Below, in pieces: positions 50,401 to 63,840 of a DNA stretch of 64,000 bases (position 1 is its first letter; every line of letters begins with the position of its first letter). The translations under genes were made by a program, and so were the position numbers. Where the stretch lies: the NCBI GenBank assembly GCA_031216915.1, contig CM062296.1, positions 451,856,287-451,920,286 of the forward strand. The letters run 5' to 3'. This DNA comes from Pictodentalium vernedei (Eukaryota > Mollusca > Scaphopoda > Dentaliida > Dentaliidae). The notes beneath the pieces were generated by a model. The model saw only the letters and a program-made list of their open reading frames with translations, ran no database searches and was not told where the DNA came from.

Positions 50401-53400
50401 GTATCGTGGGAGAACCGGGAAGAGCAATCAGTTGTTGTTAAATTTGGAAAGTGGGAGAAACAGGAATAAACCGTTTGTATAGCTATCATTTAACCACTTA
50501 GAGCTATGTGTTAGCTAAGAGGCTAATGATGACAAATCCGTAACCATATATATTTGCTTTTGGAAGTGAAGATGAACTATAAAATTTCAATGCTTCTTTT
50601 GAAGCAACACTGAACGTGAATCTCAACCCTTTACTCGGGCCATCTAGGGTAATAATCCGACCCCCGAGATGCTTCTCTATGTATGTACGGGAAAACATAT
50701 GGAATAGAAAGGCCAAAGGTGTACAGTAAAATGCTGATATGAACATAAATGAGGTTCCCTTCTTGATCAGCCCAAAATATGTAGTTCACGATTGCTTGGT
50801 GACATGCATTAGAAGTCGTTTATCAGGCTTTGGACTGAAGTTGTGAATGCCTATTGTTTCAGCTCAAATTTATCTTTAATACAACGGACGTATTAACCTT
50901 CATTCTACCAACATATTTTACCAACAAATACAACTGACCGGAGTCCATTTTGACCCAAGTAAACATGTAATGAAGAATCAGCACAAAAGGTGTCAAAACT
51001 TTCAAATTTGTATTTTATGATCTCCATTGGACATTATTTGAACATATTATTGTAGGTCTTGCTGACCAACCCTTAACTATAAGATCATACATGACTGTGG
51101 TGATGGAGAGACTGAAAGCGTCAAGCGTCTACAAGCATACTGTTTAAACCGGAAGCCCTGTCATGAAATGCGCACAAGTAGCACGTCGATCTGCGCGTTA
51201 TTCTACGCGTTATGACCATAGTAAGGCTATCAAATTCTGTACATATGGCCTGTTCACAAGCAATGTTTCAGCCAATGGACCTCCGGGTAACCCGGAGGTC
51301 CATTGGTTGAAACATTGCCTGTGTTTGCTATGAGTAATCAGGAGAACCTGCCATGCTTTGGATGCCATTCGATATGGCAAGTGCGCGCAATTCCTACGCG
51401 CAATTAAGCCTAGATAAGCGGAAAGTTTGTGACAGGACTTCTTGTTTTAACTGTACTACGGTCTACAGTATTAGTTACACCACCTGGCTGACATCTTATG
51501 ATATCCTGAGGCTGTCGTCTTCCAACATTCAGTTGATTTCTATCCCAAACTGTTCTATTTCTCCCAACAAAGGAATTTTCAATAACCTGTTCACTATGTT
51601 GTTGCTGATTCAAATGGGTGCGGCTTCTTTCACGACTACATCCATGCCCCACCTCCACGTCTTGTTCTTGATCTCTTACTTCCTTGATGATTATTTATCG
51701 GAAGGTCACGATTTACAATTTTTTTAGCTGAGTTTCGGTTGGAGAGCTGGTTTCCATCAGTTTGTTTGTCGAGCGTTGTGCCAATTGATTCTGTGTCACT
51801 GTGGTTGGATGTGCTGGAAGTGTGGTTAGAGTCTGTGGTGACGAGATTTCAGAATCTTCTATTTTTGATTCTTCGTGGCCCTCAAATATGACCTTCAGAA
51901 CCTCAGCAGTGGTGTATTTTGCGGACCATCATTTACCGAAAAAACAAACAAATACTATTAACACAAATGGAGCCAAGTTCAATCTCCTAACTGGGGTCCA
52001 TTCGGAGCCCAAATAAAATGTATCTCTCAATTACGCCTGCGATGTCGGTAGCTGGGTAACAAACCAACTGCGATACGCGTAAAGGTTCTAAAACAAAGTA
52101 CCGGAAACAAGTCCCGGTTTGTTTCTAATTTCGATGCTGTAAACAAAAGCGTGCAAGTGGGGTCCAATTTAGACCCCGTTCGGCAGAAAGAAGGTTAAGG
52201 TGCTATATGAGTAACGACAACTGGATTTACTATGAATATCCCAAGCCTGAAATTCCATAAATTCCAAATAACTGCACACAAATTATACACCAGCATGAAG
52301 GCTGTGGTGTATAGAAGACGCAAAACGCTATGCCCGTTACTCGCATAGCTGACGAAAGGTATGAATGTTTCCTGAAAATCTGCTACCTCATTTGTACCAA
52401 ACTGATACTAAAATGATATTTGATGAGAACAAATCGCAGCCAAAGCTGCTTCAGATGTTCCAGAACAAAGCTAGGAATTCAGAACACTTCTAGATGCAGC
52501 GATGGGACTGCGTGAAAAAAGCCTACACTCTATACATTTTTTCTTGAAGAAGGGCGCCGTATCGTAGTGTTCTGCGTATGTTTCGTGATACTCCTAATTT
52601 TGATCTGAAATTATTTCGAAATTTCAGGAAATTCAAACAAGTATCCTGATATCTTGTTATAAGATGCCAAATGGGCGTTTTTTATGAAGGCAGAATGAAT
52701 ACGATCGGGTTCATGTCATTTTAGAAGGCATTGTTTATCGCTACTTTTCTAGCCTCTGCTGGCCTTGACCTAAATACAAATAACGAGCATGTCGTTCTTC
52801 TCAAAGAAAGACGTCAATGTTGGCACCCCCACCCCACACCCACTCAGCCATGCTGGTGCATCTTGAAGTGTTTTGAATTCACATTTAGCCACGAGTTGTT
52901 CTTATTAAATATTATTTGACTATCAGTTCTGGCACGAATTCGGTGGCAGACTTATAGGAACCGTTGGTGCCCCCCCCCCCCCCCCCCCCATCAACTATGT
53001 GCGTTGACAGAATAATTTGTTTCGAATCCTATACTCCAAAACCTTCATTTTGGTGTATAATTTGTGTTTATTTATATTAATGTTAATTTTATTACTTTTT
53101 ATAGCTTTTCCTGAAAGCAGATTACATTCGTTGTTGTTTGGAATGTTTTTCTCTCCCTTTCAATACTTGCGAAACGCAATTCTTGCAGAGTTACTTATTC
53201 ACACGATTCTTTTGTGAAGCCTGTCAAAGTTGTACATCTCAGACACCACCATTTGCTATCGGATAAATGACAGTGTTTCCAGATCTAATTATTTTATTTT
53301 GTTCCGCGTTGTGAATATACAGAAGGACAATGTTACACGTTTGAGATAACCATATTTATACTCGGGCAAATATTTTTCAATCTGTTCTGTAAATTTAATT

Positions 53401-53601
53401 CAATTAGGTTTCTGAACACGTAGTCTTGCAGGGGCATTCAAACGATAAAACTTTTCAGGGTACAAATTCTATGAAAGAAAATAGTTTCTGTAAATTCAAT
53501 TGCAGTGTATACTAGACAAGAAACTCACTTACTGACAGTGCTGCACGGAGAGAAGATAATATACGCAGAGTTTCCTTTGACTTTGACGACTTTAAATTTT
53601 A

Positions 53602-53975
53602 ACCATCATCGTTGAGAGCTCACTGGCTCTTTGATTATAACATTTTACTTTAAACCGAAAGGTCGACGTTCGATCCTGGTCCACATCCCCTGCACTGTGT
53701 CCTCGAATAAGACACTTAATTCATTTTGTCCACGTTAGGGCACAATGGCGCAATGTACTTAGGTGTACTGCACATCAATGATATATTTGACTTCAACAGC
53801 TGCTAGCTCAACTTGTGCCGGATTAGTAAGTTGTAGAGTTTGAAGGTTACTAGCAGTTGAAAGTGGTTCTCTTCGAGTAGTCAGGCTTCCTCCACCTCCA
53901 AAAATACCCAACACGATATGACCATGACTTGTAAGTGTGACGTTAAACCTCAATAAAAACAATCAAACAAATAAT
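53602..53975 (+). mobile_element. old-subfamily SINE in unit 2
   Basis: Equivalent of 43795-44165, with the same head and 3' end and a few substitutions. Confidence 0.8.
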
Positions 53976-54564
53976 GATCGTTCCAAAGAGAAATCGATTT
54001 CAACACGACTCCTATGTTTGTTGAAATTTACAAAACTCGTCCCGTGAACTGGGTTTGTACCACGCCAAAGGCGTTAGTTTCACTGTAAACTTGGGACGAG
54101 TTGAAGGTTCTGTTATCACTGGATCCAAAACTGATACAAGATACCTAAATGGTGAAGCACAGCGCTTCATGCCCCACCTCCCCAACTGATCTTATTGAAA
54201 CAATGCGTTCATTGACAGGTCATCTGCTCAACAAATAGGCATTATGAACCTGCATAAACATATATACAGAAAGAAAATAGTTAAGTACCTCTTGGGATTT
54301 TACAAAGGTAAATGTATTGCTTTATATCAGTAAAGAACTCGGAAAGTAAGTTTCAAAAAACTTAATACTGTCTTGAAAGAACACATTCAGGCTATACGAA
54401 CACACAAGTATCGTCGTCTTCATCATCATTTCAAAGACAGCTTTGATGAACCAAAAAGTAACTGCTAGAGCTCACACGATACTCGTTTTGGTGTGGAGCC
54501 CGAGCGTCAACAAGGGAACATTATTTGGTTATAAATGGATACAAATGTCATTTCTAACTCTAGA

Positions 54565-55326
54565 GAACAGGGTCCAGTTTTACAGTTCAATACCTGCTGT
54601 ATCCTCCATGTGGTCGGATGATAGCCTCCATCCTGCTTCGCGTCCTGCAGTCAATCGTCGTATCCGTTGCAGAAGTAAGTGTCGCTATTTCTGATGTAAA
54701 GATGCTTCCAATTCTTGCAGAGTTTGTACTGGAGGTCCGTGTGCTTGTTCGCGACTCCCTAGAACGTCCCAAATGTACTCCGGTGGATTCAGATCAGGAC
54801 TCATAGTAGACGAATGAATGTTAGTCAGTTCAATGCTCTGAATGACAAGTGCTAAATAACGAGCCAAACGTATTCCTTGGTGATGATCTCGTAGTAGAGG
54901 CCGTTCAATTGCCCTTTTGGACCTCAATATGACTTTTCTCGGGTCGTTCCTGACCGTTCTCGAGGAGATACGTCGATTTGTAGCAAAGGCTCTTCGGAAC
55001 AGTACTTGAGGTGAATGACTAATGTCGCATCAGCCTAAGATGTACCCCATCTTCACGTTTTGTTGTCACAGAGAGTCGTTCTGACCGTGGACGGTCCTTC
55101 ACCACATTGGTTTGCAGGGGTGTTCTCACCAAACGACTGGTGACTGTGTAATGAATGTCGAGTTGACGACCGATTGCTTTAAAGGACATACCGGTGGAAT
55201 GCATACTAATAATTTGCCATTTTGTACATATGTCATCATTCTTCATGTCATGGATACAGATAGTGATTGAACATTGAAAAATAGGCAATATCGGCTCTAT
55301 CGATAAATAGGTTATCACCACCTGAT
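54565..55326 (-). pseudogene. internally deleted Tc1-like transposase, unit 2
   Basis: Copy of the element at 44750-45512 with the same missing catalytic middle and the same terminal RPHGGYSRY end. It differs at scattered positions (for example SPDLNPPEYIWDVLG here, RPDLNPPEYIWDVLG in unit 1). This shows that the deletion predates the amplification. Confidence 0.8.
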
Positions 55327-57904
55327 TCCCAGATTTCTTCTGCGCTGTGGAAATTAATACAAATTACTTCCGGTTGGTATGTTGAATTCTTTGCTGCGCT
55401 GGTTTACATCGTGATGCCATTGAATGCGCGAAATCACGATCTTAAAACTGCGAAAATACTAATGGAAAGGCCCAACTACTGCATAATTAGGTCGTTTCAT
55501 AGCTTGGTTACACTGGCAAATATGTCAACGCTTGTGCTATCGCTTTGTTTGATGTGCAATCCATAAGCTGATGTTCATTGTAATGTTGGTTTCTATGCAC
55601 AATTGTCCTAGGGCAGGACACCGCGGGACGATCCTTCACCAACCCATCCCGGCTGGGGGTGGGTTGGTGTAGGAGGGTCCCGTGGTGTTCTCACTTGGAA
55701 AAGGGGTTATTATGCTATCGAATGGAGTGGTAATGTATAAAATACCACAAATACCAACCGGCAGTAGTTAGCGCAAGAACGACAACTCACTTTTCGATAG
55801 ATGCTATAAATACCCAATTAATTCCAAATAATGCATAAACTTTATTTTGAAACTTTCGGGGGTTGAATTGCGCAACCATTTGTAGGATCATCAATATAAT
55901 ATTGCATATAACCAGCAGCAGACCTTCAATGAACAGTGGCATGTTACCATTCATTGTTTGGGGAGGTGGGAGGGGGGGGGGGGATGCTTAACGTTTTTCC
56001 TAGTGTATATAATTTAATATTTTCTTTAATAATGCACAATTTGCTTGCACATGATTGGTCCAGGTGAGTCTTTCGTAATTCGATGAATAATTTTACTCCA
56101 GTATGAATGTTTTTGCTTTGTCCCGTCCATTTGTCACATAAAACGTCTGGGCGAGTCCAACGGTGCAACTAAACTGTGATTGCTGCACGCAGACTGTTAG
56201 TTAGAATTCACGTGGATTTCTCTTCAGTAATCGAGGCCCCGTATATTAGTCATTGTTGAAAATAAAAAAACTGCCGTGTGCACAAAAGTTGGTATCACTG
56301 CAATGATATAAATGACGGAGACTTCGGACAGCGTAAGAATATATTAAATTATTAGCAACGCTCTGAATTAAATTATAACAATTGAAATGAACTATATGTT
56401 GCTTTATCGGAATATGAATGTTGGGTGGGCGTATTAAATTTTGAATGAAGTGTTGTGAACGACAATTAATTTCAATTCTTATATATTTTGAAGCATTCGG
56501 TAATGCAATTGTGTGGATACAGTAGTTCAAAACTCATTAAATGATATCACTGTTTTTGATACGAAATGTAAACATGCATTCTGAGGTCAGTACTCAACTG
56601 TCGTGCAAGAATACTAATGCGCCCACTCTAAAATCAGTTGGGTTACAAATCAGCCAAAATGAACTGGGTTGAGCGAATATGAACCCAAATATGTTACATG
56701 ACGTGTAGCTAGCCTGATACATTTCCAAACAAGACTCAGAGAGTTCATATCAGGTTCGGTTTCGCCTCACCTGATATCAACTCTCATGGACCTGTGTGGA
56801 AACTTAGCCATTTAACTTATAATATCGTCGCCAGTTATTCTTGATTTATAGGCGTGTTTAAATGTCACTTCAAGAATTAAAAAAAATACACGGACATTAG
56901 GCGTACATCACGCCTACACGCCTTGAAAAGGCTTGGCCCGGGTGGAACCAATCCTTAACAACACAACCCAACCCCACACCTACCCGCGGTGTATTAATAA
57001 TATTATACTCTCTCCGAAATGCATGTTCGAAATTCTGTCTTTTCTCAAAAAGCCGTATACCATAACACCCATCTTGGATTTTATCGATCGTATCTTCTCG
57101 ACAATAGCACCACATAACTGTAATTGTATTGTAATTGTCTTTTGGTGTTTTTTCCTTTCTTAACTAAATTTCTTACACGGCAAACACATTCCCAAAGAAA
57201 AGTCATTGAAATCGTTCGGAAATTCAATATAAACATCCTGAAGCTATAGAAATACAATCTTCTAAATGTCTGATTAATGCAAAAATATTCAGTGGGTTGG
57301 AATAAGAATTTCCAGAGGCTCTCTGAAAGAAACGGGAATGGCTGCAGAGGGGAAGCATATTTGAGTATTAACTCATTCAATCCTGTACGGTATATAGCGG
57401 ATAAAGCTTGGCGGTGTTTCGGTTATCCAGGTCGTTTCCGTTTTCGGCGGCAAACCGGAAAACCGAACCGCAAGACCCAGAAAAAGTCGACCGAACGGTT
57501 TTGCTGTGTTTGTGCATAAACTCATCAGACTATCTTTGTGAGAGAGAACTGGACTAGTGGCCCTATGGACTCTCGTCATTCACTCTTCCCTGCATAGGGG
57601 CGAATACGTCGTGTTCTCATTGCAATATTTCACCCCTTATTTGACTCGTCCATCGGACGAGTTAATACGGAAGAAATGTGACAAGGAGAACCCTACATTG
57701 ATTAGATAATCTTTATTCAGTTGTCCTGATTTTGGGGAGGGGATATGATTGAATAAGCTTGGAAACTGATCTCCCAGTACCCCTAAGAATGACCACAGGG
57801 AAAATAAGCTGAACCCAATGGAGATACTTACAGACATGACCTTTGTGCTGAGTGCTTTCTTACAGACAATTATGGATTTTTTCAAAGTTAAAGAGTCTGA
57901 AGAA

Positions 57905-58570
57905 TTATTATATACTAACCTGTGAATTATCGCAAATTATCTAAAAATTATTTCTCGATATCCATCGATTCGGTGGATATCGGGGAATATCCCCCAGTAG
58001 CTTTCCTAAATGACGTCGCACTACGCCGCATCACGTCGTCTTGAAGGAACGATCAGCTGATCTTTGTTATTGTTTTGAAAGGTACGCATTTGAGCTCGAA
58101 TTTAGCTGAATGTTGTGCAATAAAATGTTTCGTAGCATAAAACAAAAAAGAAAAATCTACTCCCTTTTAGTCAGTATCTGGAATTATCTCATGAGGTGGA
58201 CCTGAAACTTTAATTTTTCAGAAGCGCTTGTGCGAATGAAAAATAATATTTTCATGTCCAAACAATGAATTTTCTCAGTAGCTTCCAAAAGGACGTCACG
58301 ATTCCGCGCATGACATCGCCTTAAACATCGCCTTTAAGGAACGATCAGGAGATCTTTGTTATTGTGTTGAAACTGTTTGTAGTTGAATTGGGCTGAATAT
58401 TGCGCAGTAAAATGTTCCGTAGCATATAATAAAAAGAAAATCTACTCTATTTTAATGAATATCGGGAGTTATCTCATTCGTGTGGACCTGAACGTATTAT
58501 TTTTTACTCGCGCAAGCGCTCGTGAAAAATAAAACGTTCAGGTCCACACGAATGAGATAACTCCCGATAT
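57905..58570. repeat. repeat F, copy 4, in unit 2
   Basis: Same structure as 48010-48695, including the terminal hairpin and the palindrome centred on CGCGCAAGCGCTCG near 58515. It keeps AACAATGAATTTTCTCAGTA, where unit 1 reads AACAATAGTAGTAGTAG. Confidence 0.7.
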
Positions 58571-59345
58571 TCACTAAAATATCGTAGATATCCTCTATTT
58601 ATTTGCTATCCGTTTTCTTTACAAGTAAAGGAACCGAACCGAAACCGAGGTTTTCCCTGAAACCGAATCTGAAAATCAAAACCTCGTAGCTCTATCAAAC
58701 ATTTAATCCGACAGAGCTAGAAGGAGGGGATGGCGTCACCTTTATCCTCCAAATACGACGGCTCCCACTCGTAAGGTATCCCCCAGATATGAACTTTTAC
58801 AAGTAAGTACAAATAACAATACAGAAGTGAAAGCAATATTTATTAAATTTACTGGCTCAATGGGCAATACATCACAAAATCCACAAAAAGTTTCAAGATA
58901 CGCAGGGGGAGGCCACCAAAAATTTGCAAGACGTGACGTGGGGGTGGGCGGATCTCTTGAGTGCGCCAAAAATGTGCATTTCCAACTTGTGCAATTTTTT
59001 GAATTTTTTAAATATATATCAATATATCAGCTAATATATACCATCATTTGTGTTTCAAACCTTAAAGATGATGTTATACATCACACTCTTAACATAAATA
59101 CATCATCAGGAGGCTTTATATGTGAGAATATTGGGCTTAATCTGTGAAAATGTCACACGTTAGTAGGGGGTGGGTGTCTTGTTCGAAATGTAGAACATGT
59201 GCAGACAATATTTTGGGAACAATTCAAATGAAAATTTCTTCCCGTATATGTACACCTGCTCTGACCAAGCCTGATAATGAACAGCTTGTCATTTGTAGAT
59301 TGGGGCCCACAGCAGCCCACAGGGGTTTAAATTGGTGGTACCAGT

Positions 59346-59499
59346 TTAACCCTTTACCTAACATGAAAAGCAGACAACACTTGCCAAAAAATGATTGAAT
59401 AACTATTTTTTTTCATTTTTGTCTCAAAAACATAGGTTATGACCCCTCATTGGAACGAGCTCGACGAGCTCGTTCCAATGAGGGGTCATAACCTATGTT
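59346..59499. mobile_element. truncated family B MITE at unit 2/3 junction
   Basis: Same B left half and core as 49466-49620, fused at the same base to the SINE body. It confirms that both unit boundaries derive from one founding junction. Confidence 0.9.
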
Positions 59500-60041
59500 G
59501 TGTACTAAGGCGTACTGCACGTTGACGGTGCACTGTCTTCAACCAATGCTAACCCTGCTTGTGTAGAGTTAGTATGTTGGGGAGATGACAGTTGCTCGCC
59601 GTTGCTCGGTGGTTCTCTCCGGGTACTCCGGCTTCCTCCACCCGTAAAACTGTCGAGGTCATGATTAGCCATTGTGCAGAAATATGTGACCTTAAACAAC
59701 AATCAATAAATACATGAAGTAGTTTGACTTCAGCGAAGGTGTGGTATAGACCAATTAATATATTTGTGGGTAGACCAATTAATATTTTCAACGTGCAGCC
59801 TTGGGGCTGCACGTTGAAAATATTACTTGGTCTACCCCCAAATGAAGAATATGGATTCTGCCCGTTGCTGCCATTGAACTGATATGGTAGATACCGCTAG
59901 GGTTCAAAGGGTTAAACTCCGGTTAAGGATACGTGTTTACTAGCATTTATTATCTAAAATGCAAATATTATAACTATAAATATGCTGCCGAATTGAATCA
60001 CGGTAGTGTCCAAATTATGAAAGCAACTACAAGATGTTGTC

Positions 60042-60282
60042 TTAACCCCTTGAAATCGAACAGACCGCTTTTCTGGTTAGGAACATGATACGTCAGAACG
60101 TCATTATATGGGATGGTTGTTCAGTAAATGTGTGGGGGTAGACGAATGAACATGTTCAACGTTCAGCCCCGAGGCTGCACGTCGCAAATATTGATTAGCC
60201 TACCCCAAATAATGAAGAGGGAATCTTCTAATTGGTGCCATTGGGTTGGAATGGAAAATACCAGTAGAGTTCAAAGGGTTAA
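60042..60282. mobile_element. family A hairpin MITE, copy 13
   Basis: 233 bp between TTAA (60042-60045) and TTAA (60279-60282). Counterpart of 50161-50400 with the same diverged core. Confidence 0.85.
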
Positions 60283-63200
60283 GCATCGTGGGAGAACCGG
60301 GAAGAACAATCAGTTGTTGTTAAATTTGGAAAGTGGGAGAAACAGGAATAAACCGTTTGTATAGCTATCATTTACCCACTTAGAGCTATGTGTTAGCTGA
60401 GAGGCTATATATATATATATATATTTGCTTTTGGAAGTGAAGATGAACTACAAAATTTCAATGCTTCTTTTGAAGCAACAGTGAACGTGAATCTCAACCC
60501 TTTACTCGGGCCATCTAGGGTAATAATCCGACCCCCGAGATGCTTCTCTATGTATGTACGGGAAAACATATGGAATAGAAAGGCCAAAGGTGTACAGTAA
60601 AATGCTGATATGTATAAATGAGGTTCCCTTCTTGATCAGCCCAAAGTATGTAGTTCACGATTGCTTGGTGACATGCATTAGAAGTCGTTTATCAGGCTTT
60701 GGACTGAAGTTGTGAATGACTATTGTTTCAGCTCAAATTTATCTTTAATACAACGGACGTATTAACCTTCATTCTACCAACATATTTTACCAACAAATAC
60801 AACCGACCGGAGTCCATTTTGACCCAAGTAAACATGTAATGAAGAATCAGCACAAAAGGTGTCAAAACTTTCAAATTTGTATTTTATGATCTCCATTGGA
60901 CATTATTTGAACATATTATTGTAGGTCTTACTGACCAACCCTTAACTATAAGATCATACATGACTGTGGTGATGGAGAGACTGAAAGCGTCAAGCGTCTA
61001 CAAGCATACTGTTTAAACCAGAAGCCCTGTCATGAAATGCGCACAAGTGGCACGTCGATCTGCGCGTTATTCTACGCGTTATGACCATAGTAAGGCTATC
61101 AAATTCTGTACATATGGCCTGTGCACAAGCAATGTTTCAGCCAATGGACCTCCGGGTAACCCGGAGGTCCATTGGTTGAAACATTGCCTGTGTTTGCTAT
61201 GAGTAACCAGGAGAACCTGCCATGCTTTGGATGCCATTCGATATGGCAATCGCGCGCAATTCCTACGCGCAATTAAGCCTAGATAAACGGAAAGTTTGTG
61301 ACAAGACTTCTAGTTTTAACTGTACTACGGTCTACAGTATTAGTTACACCACCTGGCTGACATCTTATGATATCCTGAGGCTGTCGCCTTCCAACATTCA
61401 GTTGATTTCTATCCCAAACTGTTCTATTTCTCCCAACAAAGGAATTCTCAATAACCTGTTCACTATGTTGTTGCTGATTCAAATGGGTGCGGCCTCTTTC
61501 ACGACTACATCCATGCCCCACCTCCACGTCTTGTTCTTGATCTCTTAATTCCTTGATGATTATTTATCGGAAGGTCACGATTTACAATTTTTTTAGCTGA
61601 GTTTCGGTTGGAGAGCTGGTTTCCATCAGTTTGTTTGTCGAGCGTTGTTCCAATTGATTCTGTGTCACTGTGGTTGGATGTGCTGGAAGTGTGGTTAGAG
61701 TCTGTGGTGACGAGATTTCAGAATCTTCTATTTTTGATTCTTCGTGGCCCTCAAATATGACCTTCAGAACCTCAGCAGTGGTGTATTTTGCGTTTCTTGC
61801 GTTTGCGGACCATCATTTACCGAAAAAACAAACAAATACTATTAACACAAATGGAGCCAAGTTCAATCTCCTAACTGGTGTCCATTCGGAGCCCAAATAA
61901 AATGTATCTCTCAATTACGCCTGCGATGTCGGTAGCTGAGTAACAAACCAACTGCAATACGCGTAAAGGTTCTAAAACAAAGTACCGGAAACAAGTCCCG
62001 GTTTGTTTCTAATTTCGATGCTGTAAACAAAAACATGCAAGGGGGGTCCAATTTAGACCCCGTTCGGCAGAAGGAAGGTTAGGGTGCTATATGAGTAACG
62101 ACAACTGGATTTACTATGAATATCCCAAGCCTGAAATTCCATAAATTCCAAATAACTGCACACAAATTATACACCAGCATGAAGGCTGTGGTGTATAGAA
62201 GACGCAAAACTCTATGCCCGTTACTCGCATAGCTGACGAAAGGTATGAACGTTTCCTGAAAATCTGCTACCTCATTTGTACCAAACTGATACTAAAATGA
62301 TATTTGATGAGAACAAATCGCAGCCAAAGCTGCTTCAGATGTTCCAGAATAAAGCTAGGAATTCAGAACACTTCTAGATGCAGCGATGGGACTGCGTGAA
62401 AAAAGCCTACACTCTATACATTTTTTCTTGAAGAAGGGCGCCGTATCGTAGTGTTCTGCGTATGTTTCGTGATACTCCTAATTTTGATCTGAAATTATTT
62501 CGGAATTTCAGGAAATTCAAACAAGAATCCTGATATCTTGTTATAAGATGCCAAATAGGCGTTTTTATGAAGGCAGAATGAATACGATCGGGTTCATGTC
62601 ATTTTAGAAGGCATTGTTTATCGCTACTTTTCTAGCCTCTGCTGGCCTTGACCTAAATACAAATAACGAGCATGTCGTTCTTCTCAAAGAAAGACGACAA
62701 TGTTGGCGCCCCCACCCCACACCCACTCAGCCATGCTGGTGCATCTTGAAGTGTTTTGAATTCACATTTAGCCACGAGCTGTTCTTATTAAATATTATTT
62801 GACTTTCAGTTCTGGCACGAATTCGGTGGTTGACTTACAGGAACCGTTGGTGCCCGCCATCAACTATGTGCGTTGACAGAATAATTTGTTTCGAATCCTA
62901 TACTCCAAAACCTTCATTTTAGTGTATAATTTGTGTTTATTTATATTAATTTTATTACTTTTTATAGCTTTTCCTGAAAGCAGATTACATTTGTTGTTGT
63001 TTGGAATGTTTTTCTCTCCCTTTCAATACTTGCGAAACGCAATTCTTGCAGAGTTACTTATTCACACGATTCTTTTGTGAAGCATGTCAAAGTTGTACAT
63101 CTCAGACACCACCATTTGCTATCGGATAAATGACAGTGTTTCCAGATCTAATTATTTTATTTTGTTCCGCGTTGTGAATATACAGAAGGACAATGTTACA

Positions 63201-63467
63201 CGTTTGAGATAACCATATTTATACTCGGGCAAATATTTTTCAATCTGTTCTGTAAATTTAATTCAATTAGGTTTCTAAACACGTAGTCTTGCAGTGGCAT
63301 TCAAACGATAAAACTTTTCAGGGTACAAATTCTATGAAAGAAAATAGTTTCTGTAAATCCAATTGCAGTGTATACTAGACAAGAAACTCACTTACTGACA
63401 GTGCTGCACGGAGAGAAGATAATATACGCAGAGTTTCTTTTGACTTTGACGACTTTTAAATTTTAAC

Positions 63468-63840
63468 CATCATCGTTGAGAGCTCACTGGCTCTTTGATT
63501 ATAACATTTTACTTTAAACCGAAAGGTCGACGTTCGATCCTGGTCCACATCACCTGCACTGTGTCCTAGAATAAGACACTTAATTCATTTTGTCCACGTT
63601 AGGGCACAATGGCGCAATGTACTTAGGTGTACTGCACATCAATGATATATTTGACTTCAACAGCTGCTAGCTCAACTTGTGCCGGATTAGAAAGTTGTAG
63701 AGTTTGAAGGTTACTAGCAGTTGAAAGTGGTTCTCTTCGAGTAGTCAGGCTTCCCCCACCTCCAAAAATACCCAACACGATATGAACATGGCTTGTAAGT
63801 GTGACGTTAAACCTCAATAAAAACAATCAAACAAATAATG
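63468..63840 (+). mobile_element. old-subfamily SINE in unit 3
   Basis: Third copy of the SINE described at 43795-44165. Nearly identical to unit 1 over this stretch. Confidence 0.8.

Larger units (their letters stand above)
49618..59496. repeat. tandem array unit 2 (9,879 bp)
   Basis: Direct repeat of unit 1. Contents in order: SINE 3' part (49618-49835), right part of an A MITE (to 50034), complete A MITE (50161-50400), possible piggyBac-like remains (about 50614-52220), H hairpin, the inverted-repeat pair (52274-53067), old SINE, deleted Tc1, hairpins, J with F, and a truncated B MITE. Private changes include a C run of about 20 at 52972-52991 where the others read CCCGCC, and loss of about 20 bp near 51918 between repeated TTTGCG words. 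Confidence 0.9.
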
